Shown here: positions 1-9,385 of the stretch, piece by piece
Numbering within the stretch: position 1 is the first letter of the stretch
Layout: the number at the start of each line of letters is the position of its first letter
Assembly (NCBI RefSeq): GCF_010500865.1
Contig: NZ_JAAAWN010000008.1
Location: 62,001 to 126,000, forward strand
DNA from: Alteromonas profundi
GTDB taxonomy: Bacteria; Pseudomonadota; Gammaproteobacteria; Enterobacterales; Alteromonadaceae
DNA: 64,000 nucleotides
Direction of reading: 5' to 3'
Notes under the pieces: generated by a model
Databases searched by the model: none
The model's input: only the letters and a program-made list of their open reading frames with translations
What the model was told of the DNA's origin: nothing
Position numbers and translations under genes: made by a program

Positions 1-183
1 CATTGCTACTTAGAACGGTTAAAAAATATAAAAACAGGGTGTGGCGGCTTAAAGAATACTGGGTGCTTAACCCTTGCTTCGAAAGTAGGGAAAAAAGAAA
101 AGGGCTGTATAATGTTAAATTTTGGTATCAACGCCCCGCAAAGTAGAAATCTAAGCAGGGCGAGAAACACTAGAAAAAAGAAC

Positions 184-1845
184 CTAATTTTTACGCTGGA
201 ATTCGCTACTGGATTTCCAGTTAGGCCATTGTTCAGCATTGGCCACTTGCACCCCGACATCGAATAACATTTGGGTGTCTTCCACAATGCCACCAAGATC
301 CCACTCATCGCGATATTCATCGCAAACTTGGTGATAGCAACCAGTATCAATCACTTTCATACGTTTGCGATAGGTAGCTGTAGCTTCATCAATGGGCTCA
401 TCACCACCTTCTGCATAAAGTGCCGGGATACCTTGTTTAGCAAAGCTAAAGTGATCTGAGCGATAATAATAACCTGCTTCAGGCTTATCTTCTTGGGTAA
501 GTGTTCGGCCTTGTTTTGTGGCCGCCACGTTAAGGTAGTCTTCTAATTCCGATTTACCCATTCCTACCACTGCAACATTCTTGGTTTTACCCAATACATT
601 CATGGCATCCATGTTTATATTTGCCACTGTATTTTCAATCGGTATAACAGGGTTTTCTGCATAGTATTTACTACCGAGTAAGCCTTGTTCTTCCGCCGTA
701 ACAAAAAGGAAGCTAACTGAGCGCTTAGGCGCAGGGCTCAATGATGCGTACGCCTCAGCCATGGCTAACATAGCGGCAGTACCTGTAGCGTTATCGCGCG
801 CGCCATTGTAAATCTGATCGCCTTCTTTGCTTTCATCTTTTCCCAGGTGATCCCAATGTGCGGTATAAATAATATGCTCATCTGGCTTTTCAGACCCAGG
901 CAATGTGGCCATCACGTTATGGCTAGTAGATTGCTTGAAGCTGTTATTTACGGTTACCGAGGCTTTGATATCCATGCTTTGATGATAAGGGCCTTGGTTG
1001 GCTTTGTCTTTTTCGGCATTAAAGTCGAGGCCTGCATCGGCAAATACTTTCTTCGCCGCATCTAACGTTAGCCACCCTTCAACGGCAACGCGACTTGCCC
1101 CCTTATCTTTGCTTAGCAAGCCATATTGTGGGCCGCTCCAACTGTTTGCCACAACCGACCAACCATAGGACGCCGGGGCTGCTTCATGTACAATAATTGC
1201 TGCTGCCGCACCCTGGCGGCTGGCTTCTTCGTATTTGTAGCTCCAACGCCCATAATACGTCATGGTAGAACCCTGAAACTTATCGCCTTCAGGGTTTGCA
1301 AAGCCGGGGTCGTTAATTAGAATGACGACAGTTTTTCCTTTAACATCAACCCCTTCATAATCATTCCAGTTATATTCTGGCGCGTTGATACCATAGCCTA
1401 CAAAAACTAACTCAGTGTCATTTACGGTCACCTGAGATTGCTCTCGTTTTGAAGAGGCCACCATGTCTTGTTTATATTTAAATTGGTTCTTACCAATCTG
1501 CATGGTCATAGCAGGGTCGGCGGTAATCTCCATTAAAGCAACTTCTTGCAGATAACTATCGCCATTAGTGGGGCGTAAGCCCGCTTGTTGTAATTTTTTT
1601 GTTAGGTAGGCGAGGGTCTTTTCTTCTCCAATTGTAGTGGGCAAGCGTCCTTCAAACTCATCGGAAGAAAGTACTTTTAACGGTTCACGGATATCACTAT
1701 CACTAATAGAGGCATAAACGTGTTCAAAATTTGATTCCGCTGGTTCGTTTACGTTTTGCGAAGTTGACGGGGTATCTTGCGGTGAACAGGCACTTATCCC
1801 CAAAAATGTGGGGATAAGTAGAAACGGTAAAAACATTTTTTTCAT
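184..1845 (-). CDS. M28 family zinc aminopeptidase, lipoprotein
   Basis: The 553-aa product begins with a lipoprotein signal ending in an Ile-Ser-Ala-Cys lipobox (Cys20), so it is probably anchored to a membrane facing the periplasm. A protease-associated-type insert lies at about residues 140-300, followed by an M28 peptidase core. The five metal-site elements of the M28 family are all visible: H330-x-D332, D351 (in Asp-Asn-Ala-Thr-Gly), E385-E386, D413 and H465. It is therefore expected to be an active two-zinc exopeptidase that trims peptides outside the cytoplasm. Two Cys in a short C-terminal segment (503 and 508) could form a disulfide. It is transcribed alone, divergently from the DUF3025 gene, with about 70 bases between their starts. 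The natural substrate cannot be told from the sequence. Confidence 0.9.
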   Translation of the reverse strand: MKKMFLPFLLIPTFLGISACSPQDTPSTSQNVNEPAESNFEHVYASISDSDIREPLKVLSSDEFEGRLPTTIGEEKTLAYLTKKLQQAGLRPTNGDSYLQEVALMEITADPAMTMQIGKNQFKYKQDMVASSKREQSQVTVNDTELVFVGYGINAPEYNWNDYEGVDVKGKTVVILINDPGFANPEGDKFQGSTMTYYGRWSYKYEEASRQGAAAAIIVHEAAPASYGWSVVANSWSGPQYGLLSKDKGASRVAVEGWLTLDAAKKVFADAGLDFNAEKDKANQGPYHQSMDIKASVTVNNSFKQSTSHNVMATLPGSEKPDEHIIYTAHWDHLGKDESKEGDQIYNGARDNATGTAAMLAMAEAYASLSPAPKRSVSFLFVTAEEQGLLGSKYYAENPVIPIENTVANINMDAMNVLGKTKNVAVVGMGKSELEDYLNVAATKQGRTLTQEDKPEAGYYYRSDHFSFAKQGIPALYAEGGDEPIDEATATYRKRMKVIDTGCYHQVCDEYRDEWDLGGIVEDTQMLFDVGVQVANAEQWPNWKSSSEFQRKN

Positions 1846-1914
1846 TGTTAGTCTTTGTTTGTTTTACAATGTTTAGCAGTATATGTAAAACCACTATGTA
1901 ACCCAATAGGTAGT

Positions 1915-2772
1915 ATGAAATTCGATGCAATGCCGTGGTGTCAACGCACCCTTTACACACATGCAGCCAAGCCCGTATTGGATGTTTTGTCGTTTTACCG
2001 CCTTCTTGACAGTCCGGTTTTCCCTACCGCTCAGCAATTAAACTGTTTAGCTAAGCAGTATTATGATGGCTGGGAAGGCCCTGCGTTTAAGGCGCAATCC
2101 TCATTTAGTGCAGATGACACGCGCTACTATGAAGCGATAATTAAAGAAGATGGCCAGGTACCCACACGAGAGGAAAGCTGGCACGATCTCTTTAACGGGC
2201 TCATTTGGCTACAGTTTCCAAAGACAAAATCCCTGCTTAATAGGCTTCACATGCAAGATATTTGTCGCAATGGGGCACATCCTCGTACACCAAGAAGAAA
2301 TCGTATAACCCATTTCGACGAGTGCGGTGTCATATTCGCGGTGGAAGAAGCAAACCTTGATGTAGGAAATAGGTTATTAGGCGCGCTGGCAAAGCATGAA
2401 TGGAAATCGGTATTTGTAGAACAGAACACGCAATGGCAGAAGTGTGTTCACCCAGTCATATTCGGACATGCTAATTTCGAAATGCTGTTAACGCCATTTA
2501 CAGGGCTTACTGCGAAATGGCTATGTGTAAAAGTACCTAATGGGTTCTCAAGTAAGGAAAGAAAGACGCAACTGAGATTGTTAGACGCAGCCTTATATGC
2601 ACGGATACGTGAACTTGATGATTTTACTCCATCAGCCATATTAAAGCCTGTTCCCTTGTTGGGGATCCCCGGTTGGTATCCTATCCAAGATTCAGCCTTC
2701 TATGATGATAAGGAATATTTCCGCCCGCTTAGCGCAAAGGCGAAAAACACAATACAGCTGCCGCTAACCTAG
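1915..2772 (+). CDS. DUF3025 domain-containing protein
   Basis: A 285-aa soluble protein without signal peptide or membrane segment. It matches my memory of the DUF3025 family of gamma- and betaproteobacteria: a Trp-rich N-terminal half, a central Arg-Arg-Asn-x-Ile-Thr-His-Phe-Asp-Glu-Cys-Gly segment and a later Phe-Gly-His-Ala stretch. The open frame extends 20 codons upstream, but the ATG at 1915 (Met-Lys-Phe-Asp) is preferred because those codons would run into the promoter of the divergent peptidase gene. The function is unknown; the conserved His, Asp and Cys could be catalytic or metal-binding, but that is a guess. It converges on the Yip1-like gene, and a hairpin covers its stop codon. 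Confidence 0.75.
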   Translation: MKFDAMPWCQRTLYTHAAKPVLDVLSFYRLLDSPVFPTAQQLNCLAKQYYDGWEGPAFKAQSSFSADDTRYYEAIIKEDGQVPTREESWHDLFNGLIWLQFPKTKSLLNRLHMQDICRNGAHPRTPRRNRITHFDECGVIFAVEEANLDVGNRLLGALAKHEWKSVFVEQNTQWQKCVHPVIFGHANFEMLLTPFTGLTAKWLCVKVPNGFSSKERKTQLRLLDAALYARIRELDDFTPSAILKPVPLLGIPGWYPIQDSAFYDDKEYFRPLSAKAKNTIQLPLT

Positions 2773-2781
2773 CTTAGCGGC
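2760..2781. terminator. Hairpin over the stop codon between convergent genes
   Basis: A perfect 8-bp inverted repeat (GCCGCTAA / TTAGCGGC, loop of 6) spans the stop of the DUF3025 gene and lies 27 bases from the end of the convergent Yip1-like gene. Neither strand has an immediate T-run, so it is at best a weak or factor-assisted terminator. Confidence 0.4.
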
Positions 2782-2808
2782 AACCGATAGATGTAAAAAT
2801 GAGAGGGA

Positions 2809-3510
2809 CTAGAGTATGGTCACCACTAGGTAAATAGTGGTGATGATTACTGTAGGGGCCGCAGCGATGATAAGGCTTTTTTGCGTGGAGAAAGAGGTCC
2901 AGCGCGCTACGCCTACCGTGGTTAAATAGATTGTCCAGATAGACACAAGATTTATTGCCGTTAATAAGCCATACCACTTTGAGGTCACTTCCACTCCAAA
3001 CAAATATGCTAAAGAGAGGGGGGCTAATACGCTGGGGGCAACTTGGTGGTTATCAGATAGCAATAAAATAACCACTGAAACAAGCGAGCTAAATACTATT
3101 GGCATAGATACCCACCAGGTAAAGCCATACCAGTCGGTAAAGCCAAATACATGGCTATCGTCATTACGGGTACATAGGTGTAAGTAAACCGCTAAGATGG
3201 CATTTATGATAATAAAGCCAATCGCCGTACCTATTACGTGCTGTGCCATAAATGATGACTGCGTCATAAAGCCACGGCGAGCATCGATTTCCGCAGGGCT
3301 TAAATCGCCTTCCGCCGAAATAAGTAAATCTTGATACCAAGTAATATCCACAAAATGGACATATAGGTACTGAGGCAAAATTGCCATAAGTAACACAATA
3401 ATAAACGCAAGCCATGACCAGTTGTTTTTCTCACCCACTGCCGTAAAAACGCCACCAGGTTTAAAGTATATGTCATTACAAGCTTGCAAGGGGTTCGTCA
3501 CAGTATGCAT
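2809..3510 (-). CDS. Yip1 family integral membrane protein
   Basis: A 233-aa membrane protein with about five hydrophobic segments and a short cytoplasmic N terminus (Asn-Pro-Leu-Gln-Ala-Cys-Asn-Asp-Ile, then Lys-Pro-Gly-Gly-Val-Phe). That pattern is typical of bacterial Yip1 (PF04893) proteins. The frame can be extended to a TTG at 3522, but the ATG at 3510 has a GGAG ribosome site six bases upstream and is the better start. Bacterial members of the family have no established biochemical role. The gene stands alone, convergent with DUF3025 and separated from the next minus-strand operon by a terminator. Confidence 0.75.
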   Translation of the reverse strand: MHTVTNPLQACNDIYFKPGGVFTAVGEKNNWSWLAFIIVLLMAILPQYLYVHFVDITWYQDLLISAEGDLSPAEIDARRGFMTQSSFMAQHVIGTAIGFIIINAILAVYLHLCTRNDDSHVFGFTDWYGFTWWVSMPIVFSSLVSVVILLLSDNHQVAPSVLAPLSLAYLFGVEVTSKWYGLLTAINLVSIWTIYLTTVGVARWTSFSTQKSLIIAAAPTVIITTIYLVVTIL

Positions 3511-3598
3511 CCTATGCTCCAAATTTTATGTGATTATTGTTAGTAAAGTTTCTATTCAGAGTACTGATTACTCGTAACTAAGTACAGATAGCACATAC

Positions 3599-3638
3599 AA
3601 AAAAGACACAAATTTTGGTAAAAAAATGTGTCTTTTTA
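3599..3638 (-). terminator. Rho-independent terminator of the cys operon
   Basis: An 11-bp inverted repeat (AAAAAGACACA at 3600-3610, TGTGTCTTTTT at 3627-3637) lies 33 bases past the permease stop on the minus strand. Read on that strand it ends in a T-run. It marks the end of the cysD-to-permease transcript. Confidence 0.75.
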
Positions 3639-3670
3639 GCGCCACATAGAGGTGAGCTATTACTATCCAG

Positions 3671-5398
3671 CTATTGCAAATACGTAAGGTTAAGCAACAC
3701 CAATACTATACTGCTATAGAGAACGGATATAGGAAGCCCCACCTTTATAAAGTGTTTAAACTGGTAATTCGTTGCATTAAATACCAACAGATTAGTCTGA
3801 TACCCAAAAGGAGAAATAAAGCTCGCGCTTGCGGCAAAAGCCACCGCTAATGCAAAGGGCATAAGGGGCGCCCCTATAATTTCGACTAAGCCATAAGCAA
3901 ACGGAAACATGAGGGCAGCGGCCGCATTATTGGTAACAAATTCGGTGAGTAAAACGGTGACCAAATATACCACCACCAAGGCGATAAACCAGTCGGTACC
4001 GGCTAAAAAGGGCATTAGGGTAGAGGTAGTAAGGCCAATGACCCCTGAGGTTTCTAACGCAGTTGCAAGGCTCAAAGCGCCCACAATAACCACGATTAGG
4101 TTTAACGGTAAATTACGTTTCATCTCTCCGTTATTGGTAACTTTTACCCCTATCAGTACAGCTGCTAGAAACAATAGCCCTATAGCCAATGGCACAAGGT
4201 TGGTGGCGGCTAACGTTACAACACTAAGAAAACCTCCTAGCGTTATCCATTCTTGTTTATTGGTGAGCGGCCGAGTTATCTTCTGCTCGGAAAGAATAAA
4301 GAAGTTTTTGCTTAAGTTTTGACGCGTATTGAAATCGGGCCCCGTGGCTAACAACAAGTAGTCGCCGGCTTTCATTTTAATTTCGCCGAGCTTGCCAGAG
4401 AGTTGTTCACCATCTCGTCGAATGGCAACGACGGCAGCATCAAATAAGGCGCGAAACCCTAAATTTTTAATGGTTTGCCCTATTACTTGTGCACGGTTCG
4501 CTACCACAACCTCAGTTAAACTTTCACGAAGTACACCATCGGTTTCGGCAAACATGCTAAGGCCTTTAATATGGCTAAGGTTATCCAGTTTTTGCACGTT
4601 ACCTGAGAAAATTAATTTGTCATTTTCTAAAATTATTAGGTCGGGTGTAACCGGAGATATTAGGTTGCCTTCTCTCACAACTTCAACCAAGAATAACTCA
4701 GGCAGGTTTCTTAAGTGGTTTTGTTCTACGGTTTTGCCGATAAGCTCAGAGTCTGCTTCAACTTCCGCTTCCACCATGTATTCATGGTAATCACCATTTT
4801 TTCCCGAAATTGAAGGCAATAAGGGCGTCAGTAAATACATTAACACCCCGCAGCTCAATCCAGCGACCATGCCGTATAGTGTAAAGTCAAAGAAATTAAA
4901 GCCGGGGTGACCATGCTCTTGCAAAAAACTATCGACAATTAAATTGGTAGAGGTGCCTATCAATGTCACTGTGCCGCCCAAGATAGCGGAATAAGATAAC
5001 GGGATTAATAAGCGTGAAGCAGGGTGATATTGATTCTGTTTAATTGGGCCAATTAAACTGGCCACTATGGCAGTATTATTGAGCAACGCAGATGAAATAA
5101 AGGTCAGTGAAAAAAGTTTCCAGTAACTTGCTCTAAAGCTTGAACTGACGAGCTTTCTTCCTAATCGTTTTATTAATGCGGTCTTGTCTATGGCGCTGCT
5201 AACCAATAGCAATAAGACTAAGGTAATAAGCCCTTTATTGGTGAGGTTTAACAGTATCGCGTCTAGGGTGAGTTGTTGCGTAACAAGCAACCCTAACACC
5301 GTACCAGAAAACACAGTTGAGGGGCGCTGATTGCTAAACACCAGCGCCAAAATCGTACTGGCGAAGATCGCCAGTACGATGAACTGGTTAATATCCAT
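3671..5398 (-). CDS. SLC13 family permease with TrkA-C domains, probable sulfate importer
   Basis: A 575-aa inner-membrane transporter of the SLC13/DASS (ArsB/NhaD superfamily) type. Membrane segments fill residues 1-195 and 380-575. Between them are two TrkA-C-like regulatory modules, at about 205-275 and 295-360. The conserved Asn-Asn-Thr-Ala and Thr-Ser-Thr-Asn substrate and sodium motifs are present near residues 106 and 149. It is the last gene of the sulfate activation operon, 16 bases after cysN. In Vibrio a related SLC13 gene sits with cysDN and cysC, so sodium-coupled sulfate uptake is the natural inference. Other anions such as dicarboxylates are possible by family but unlikely in this context. 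Confidence 0.85.
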   Translation of the reverse strand: MDINQFIVLAIFASTILALVFSNQRPSTVFSGTVLGLLVTQQLTLDAILLNLTNKGLITLVLLLLVSSAIDKTALIKRLGRKLVSSSFRASYWKLFSLTFISSALLNNTAIVASLIGPIKQNQYHPASRLLIPLSYSAILGGTVTLIGTSTNLIVDSFLQEHGHPGFNFFDFTLYGMVAGLSCGVLMYLLTPLLPSISGKNGDYHEYMVEAEVEADSELIGKTVEQNHLRNLPELFLVEVVREGNLISPVTPDLIILENDKLIFSGNVQKLDNLSHIKGLSMFAETDGVLRESLTEVVVANRAQVIGQTIKNLGFRALFDAAVVAIRRDGEQLSGKLGEIKMKAGDYLLLATGPDFNTRQNLSKNFFILSEQKITRPLTNKQEWITLGGFLSVVTLAATNLVPLAIGLLFLAAVLIGVKVTNNGEMKRNLPLNLIVVIVGALSLATALETSGVIGLTTSTLMPFLAGTDWFIALVVVYLVTVLLTEFVTNNAAAALMFPFAYGLVEIIGAPLMPFALAVAFAASASFISPFGYQTNLLVFNATNYQFKHFIKVGLPISVLYSSIVLVLLNLTYLQ

Positions 5399-5414
5399 CT
5401 ATTTCCAGTCCTGT

Positions 5415-6830
5415 TTACAGCTTGCTAATATCCACAGAGTTCCAATGTGGGAAGTGTTTACGCACAAGCGCATTGAATTCTAGTTCGAATTCAGAGAAAT
5501 TCGGTGATGCATGTTGCGCATCGCTTGCAATCTCATCAATTACCATACCGGCACCTACGGTACCATTGGTCAATCTATCGATAACGATAAACGATCCTGT
5601 TGGACGGTTTTTCTTATAAGCATCACATGCTATAGGTTGCGTAAATTTCACATCAACCACACCAATTTCATTTAGATTAAGGTGCAACGCATCTTTCTCT
5701 TCTAATGTGTTGACGTCAATTTGGTTGTCGATATGTGCTACTACGCCCGGTGTAGATTTTGTTGCAAACTTAAATAAGTATTGCTTGTTAGGCATTAATG
5801 GCTCTTCTGACATCCAAACCAAGTGGGTTTTAAATTGTGTAGATAGCAGAGGTAGATTGTCTGACTTAACAATCATATCACCCCGGGAAATATCAATTTC
5901 GTCTTCAAGGGTCAAGGTTACCGCTTGAGGTACATAAGCACGCTCTTGCTCACCTTCGAAAGTCACAACTTGCTTAACTTTTGACGTCTTACCTGAGGGA
6001 AGGGCAGTTACTTCGTCGCCCGGGGCAATTTGTCCAGAAACCACGGTTCCTGCAAAGCCGCGGAAGTCGAGGTTGGGACGGTTTACATACTGTACAGGGA
6101 AACGAAAATCATCATGGTTGTCATCTTCGCCAATTTCAATGTTCTCTAACATTTGCATTAGTGGCGTGCCATTAAACCATGGCGTATTTTCGCTTTGAGC
6201 AACCACATTATCACCCTCAAGGGCTGATAAAGGCACAAACTGGATATCTGGAATATCAAGTTGCTCAGCAAAGTTCAGGTAATCTTGCTTAATCTGGTTG
6301 TAAACGTCTTCTGAGTATTCCATCAAGTCCATTTTGTTGATAGCCACGATAACGTGTTTAATACCAAGTAAAGACACGAGGAATGAATGGCGTTTAGTTT
6401 GTACTTTTACGCCGCCTCGAGCATCAACCAATATGATCGCTAAGTCACAGGTTGACGCGCCTGTAACCATGTTACGCGTATACTGCTCGTGCCCTGGGGT
6501 GTCTGCAATAATGAACTTACGCTTATCCGTTGAGAAGTAACGGTAGGCCACATCAATGGTAATACCTTGTTCACGTTCTGATTGCAGGCCATCAACCAGT
6601 AGCGCTAAGTCTACTTTTTCGCCGGTGGTACCTACTTTCTTACTGTCTTTAGTAATAGCAGCAAGTTGATCTTCATAGATCATTTTTGAATCGTGTAGCA
6701 AACGACCAATAAGGGTGCTTTTGCCATCATCTACGCTACCGCAAGTAAGGAAGCGAAGCATATCTTTCTTTTCGTGCTGTTCTAGATAGGACAAAATGTC
6801 CTGTTTCAATAATTCGTTTTCGTTGTTCAT
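5415..6830 (-). CDS. cysN: Sulfate adenylyltransferase subunit 1 (GTPase)
   Basis: The large, GTP-hydrolysing subunit of ATP sulfurylase. With CysD it makes adenosine 5'-phosphosulfate from sulfate and ATP in the cytoplasm. The 471-aa product has an EF-Tu-like G domain with Gly-Ser-Val-Asp-Asp-Gly-Lys-Ser-Thr at 31-39, Asp-Thr-Pro-Gly-His-Glu-Gln at 110-116 and Asn-Lys-Met-Asp at 165-168, followed by two beta-barrel domains. The length is normal for CysN alone; there is no fused CysC kinase, which is encoded separately nearby. It follows cysQ by one base, so the two are almost certainly co-translated. Confidence 0.97.
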   Translation of the reverse strand: MNNENELLKQDILSYLEQHEKKDMLRFLTCGSVDDGKSTLIGRLLHDSKMIYEDQLAAITKDSKKVGTTGEKVDLALLVDGLQSEREQGITIDVAYRYFSTDKRKFIIADTPGHEQYTRNMVTGASTCDLAIILVDARGGVKVQTKRHSFLVSLLGIKHVIVAINKMDLMEYSEDVYNQIKQDYLNFAEQLDIPDIQFVPLSALEGDNVVAQSENTPWFNGTPLMQMLENIEIGEDDNHDDFRFPVQYVNRPNLDFRGFAGTVVSGQIAPGDEVTALPSGKTSKVKQVVTFEGEQERAYVPQAVTLTLEDEIDISRGDMIVKSDNLPLLSTQFKTHLVWMSEEPLMPNKQYLFKFATKSTPGVVAHIDNQIDVNTLEEKDALHLNLNEIGVVDVKFTQPIACDAYKKNRPTGSFIVIDRLTNGTVGAGMVIDEIASDAQHASPNFSEFELEFNALVRKHFPHWNSVDISKL

Positions 6831-6831
6831 G

Positions 6832-7632
6832 TTATGCGCTCACAAGGAAAAAGGGGTTTAATACTGATTCTTTCTGGTTGTAGGTAAGAGCTTCAGCATT
6901 GTCATCTAAAGGGTTAGCTGGGTCGAGAACCGTAACATTTGCGCCCGCGGCTAGTGCTACCGCGTGGGCTGCTCCAGTGTCCCACTCTGACGTAGGGCCT
7001 AAGCGTGGGTAAAGGTGAGCTTCACCTTCTGCAACCAAACACAGCTTTAACGAGCTTCCCATCGCCACTAACTCGGTTTCGCCGTTAAGCTCTGCAAGCA
7101 AGTTTTGAATCTCAGGGCTTTGATGCGAACGGCTACCTACTACTTTCCACACTTCACTGCCGTCATGTTTGCGCGCTGAAATTGGGGTAAATGTACCTTC
7201 TACCTCAGTCCAAGCGCCTTCACCAACAATACCAACATAGCTCTTGTTAAGCGCTGGTGCGTAAACCACACCCATTGTAGGCTTACCATCTTCAATTAGC
7301 GCAATGTTAACGGTGAACTCACCGTTCTTCTTAATAAACTCTTTGGTGCCATCAAGGGGATCAACCAACCAGTATGACTGCCATTGTTGGCGTTCGTCCC
7401 ATGGGATATCCGCTGACTCTTCAGATAAGATAGGAAGCTCAGATTCTGCTTCTAACGCGTTCACGATTACATTATGAGCAGCAAGATCAGCTTCGGTAAG
7501 TGGGCTGGTATCTTGCTTTTCATAAATGGCGAAATCGTTTTCGTAAATGGCCATTATCTTATCCCCAGCTTGCTTAGCAATGCGTAGGATATTTAGTGCC
7601 AAAGTATTTTGTAACGTTTCCAAACTCGCCAT
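6832..7632 (-). CDS. cysQ: 3'(2'),5'-bisphosphate nucleotidase
   Basis: Removes the 3'-phosphate of PAP (and of PAPS), which prevents build-up of the inhibitory by-product of sulfate reduction. The 266-aa product shows the lithium-sensitive phosphatase signature Asp-Pro-Leu-Asp-Gly-Thr at 91-96, the upstream metal-binding Glu-Glu near 71-72, and the C-terminal Trp-Asp-Thr-Gly-Ala-Ala-His motif. It lies inside the activation operon rather than at a distant locus as in E. coli. Its ATG overlaps the cysC stop by one base (TAATG), which couples its translation to the enzyme that makes PAPS. Confidence 0.95.
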   Translation of the reverse strand: MASLETLQNTLALNILRIAKQAGDKIMAIYENDFAIYEKQDTSPLTEADLAAHNVIVNALEAESELPILSEESADIPWDERQQWQSYWLVDPLDGTKEFIKKNGEFTVNIALIEDGKPTMGVVYAPALNKSYVGIVGEGAWTEVEGTFTPISARKHDGSEVWKVVGSRSHQSPEIQNLLAELNGETELVAMGSSLKLCLVAEGEAHLYPRLGPTSEWDTGAAHAVALAAGANVTVLDPANPLDDNAEALTYNQKESVLNPFFLVSA

Positions 7633-8228
7633 TACACCAATCCCTTCTCTTGAAGCAAAGCATACAGGCGCTCCGCCGTTTGCTCTGCTGGTTCTTCCTG
7701 ATACGTTAAGTGAACTTCGGGTTGCTCAGGCGCTTCGTACGCAGAATCAATACCGGTAAAGTCTTTAATTTCACCACTACGAGCTTTCTTGTATAGGCCT
7801 TTAGGATCACGTTTTTCGCATACTTCAAGAGGGGTATCGACAAATACTTCGATAAACTCACCCTCTTCTAGGAGGCTACGACAATAATCGCGATCGGCTT
7901 TAAAAGGTGAAATAAACGCGGTAAGAACGAGGGTGCCCGAATCTACGAACAATTTCGCTACTTCACTTATCCGTCGAATGTTTTCTACACGGTCTTTATC
8001 GGAAAAACCCAAATCTCCACATAGCCCGTGACGTACGTTATCGCCATCAAGCAAATAGGTATGTTTGTTTTTTTCGTGCAGCTTTTTCTCAAGTAAGTTG
8101 GCTAATGTCGACTTACCTGAACCACTTAAACCTGTTAACCAAAAAACACGGGGCTGCTGCTTCAATTTTGCAGCGCGCGTTACCTTATTAACTTCGTGTT
8201 TATGCCAAACAACATTGTCGGTGGCCAT
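7632..8228 (-). CDS. cysC: Adenylylsulfate (APS) kinase
   Basis: Phosphorylates APS to PAPS, the second activation step of sulfate assimilation. The 198-aa product has a P-loop Gly-Leu-Ser-Gly-Ser-Gly-Lys-Ser-Thr at 33-41, then the Asp-Gly-Asp-Asn-Val-Arg-His APS-binding motif and a Phe-Ile-Ser-Pro-Phe stretch, all typical of CysC. The length is that of the stand-alone bacterial enzyme. Its start overlaps the last base of the cysD stop (TAATG), and its own stop overlaps cysQ in the same way. Confidence 0.96.
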   Translation of the reverse strand: MATDNVVWHKHEVNKVTRAAKLKQQPRVFWLTGLSGSGKSTLANLLEKKLHEKNKHTYLLDGDNVRHGLCGDLGFSDKDRVENIRRISEVAKLFVDSGTLVLTAFISPFKADRDYCRSLLEEGEFIEVFVDTPLEVCEKRDPKGLYKKARSGEIKDFTGIDSAYEAPEQPEVHLTYQEEPAEQTAERLYALLQEKGLV

Positions 8229-9142
8229 TAAAAGTACCCTTCCATTTTCTTCTTCTCCATCGACCCTGCGCTATCGTGGTCGATAACACGGCCCTGGCGT
8301 TCTGAGGTTTTAGTCAGCAACATTTCTTGGATAACTTCTGGTAATGTCGCAGCTTCAGATTCAACAGCGCCCGTCAGCGGGTAACAGCCCAAGGTGCGGA
8401 AGCGCACTGAACGCATTTCAGGCTCTTCACCTTCTTCTAATGGCATACGATCGTCATCTACCATAATAAGAACACCATCACGCTCTACCACTGGGCGAGG
8501 CTTAGAAAGGTAAAGTTGTGGAATATCAATGTTCTCTAGATAGATGTACTGCCAAATATCTAGCTCAGTCCAGTTGGACATTGGGAATACACGAATACTT
8601 TCGCCTTTGTTTACTTGCGAGTTATAGATATTCCACAATTCTGGACGCTGGTTTTTAGGATCCCAGCGATGGTTACTGTCACGGAATGAGTACACACGTT
8701 CTTTAGCACGTGACTTTTCTTCATCTCGACGTGCACCACCAAATGCGGCATCAAATTTATATTTATTCAATGCTTGCTTAAGGGCGGCAGTTTTCATGAT
8801 GTCAGTATGTTTCGCTGAACCATGAGAAAATGGACCTACGCCCTGTTCTACACCTTCTTCATTGATGTGGACGAGTAAGTCAAAACCATACTTTTCAGCC
8901 TGCTCGTCACGGAACTTAATCATTTCCTGAAATTTCCAGGTTGTATCAACGTGAAGAAGAGGGAACGGGATTTTACCCGGCGCGAAAGCTTTACGTGCTA
9001 AATGAAGCAGTACAGAAGAGTCTTTACCTACCGAGTAGAGCATAACTGGGTTTTCAAACTCAGCAGCAACTTCGCGGAAGATTTGGATACTCTCGGCTTC
9101 GAGTTGTTTCAAATGCGTTACAGACGGGATACTAGCAGTCAT
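8228..9142 (-). CDS. cysD: Sulfate adenylyltransferase subunit 2
   Basis: The catalytic subunit of ATP sulfurylase and partner of CysN. The 304-aa product has the PP-loop Ser-Val-Gly-Lys-Asp-Ser-Ser at 37-43 and the Arg-Arg-Asp-Glu-Glu-Lys-Ser-Arg and Arg-Phe-Arg-Thr-Leu-Gly-Cys-Tyr-Pro motifs of the CysD/PAPS-reductase fold. It is the first gene of the five-gene minus-strand operon. The reductive genes cysH, cysI and cysJ are not in this window. A short AT-rich promoter region with repeated GTTAT words lies upstream. Confidence 0.97.
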   Translation of the reverse strand: MTASIPSVTHLKQLEAESIQIFREVAAEFENPVMLYSVGKDSSVLLHLARKAFAPGKIPFPLLHVDTTWKFQEMIKFRDEQAEKYGFDLLVHINEEGVEQGVGPFSHGSAKHTDIMKTAALKQALNKYKFDAAFGGARRDEEKSRAKERVYSFRDSNHRWDPKNQRPELWNIYNSQVNKGESIRVFPMSNWTELDIWQYIYLENIDIPQLYLSKPRPVVERDGVLIMVDDDRMPLEEGEEPEMRSVRFRTLGCYPLTGAVESEAATLPEVIQEMLLTKTSERQGRVIDHDSAGSMEKKKMEGYF

Positions 9143-9154
9143 TTTGAAGTCCGA

Positions 9155-9200
9155 TTTTTATGTTATATACAAAAAAGTTATATGCGGGTTATTTTTCTGC
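9155..9200 (-). promoter_or_regulatory. Candidate control region of the cys operon
   Basis: On the plus strand the word GTTAT recurs at 9162, 9177 and 9188, each within a very AT-rich stretch 20-50 bases ahead of the cysD start. CysB operators of enterobacteria are AT-rich and poorly conserved, so this is a plausible but unproven activator region. Confidence 0.25.
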
Positions 9201-9332
9201 ATAGAAGATAACATATTTAATTTGGAAAGTGGTATGCCATTTTGCTATTTAAAATTGCCGTCTTATTCCAAGTAAAAAAACTGTCACAATAAAACAGGTA
9301 AAGATGAATGGAAGAAAACGATTGTTGAAAAC

Positions 9333-9367
9333 AAAAAAGCCCCGAGTCGCGGGGCGCTTCGGGGCTT
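9333..9367 (-). terminator. Rho-independent terminator of putP
   Basis: A 9-bp GC-rich inverted repeat (AAGCCCCGA at 9337-9345, TCGGGGCTT at 9359-9367) ends in six T on the minus strand. It begins 19 bases past the putP stop. Confidence 0.85.
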
Positions 9368-9385
9368 CTAATTGCTGCTGAGGAT

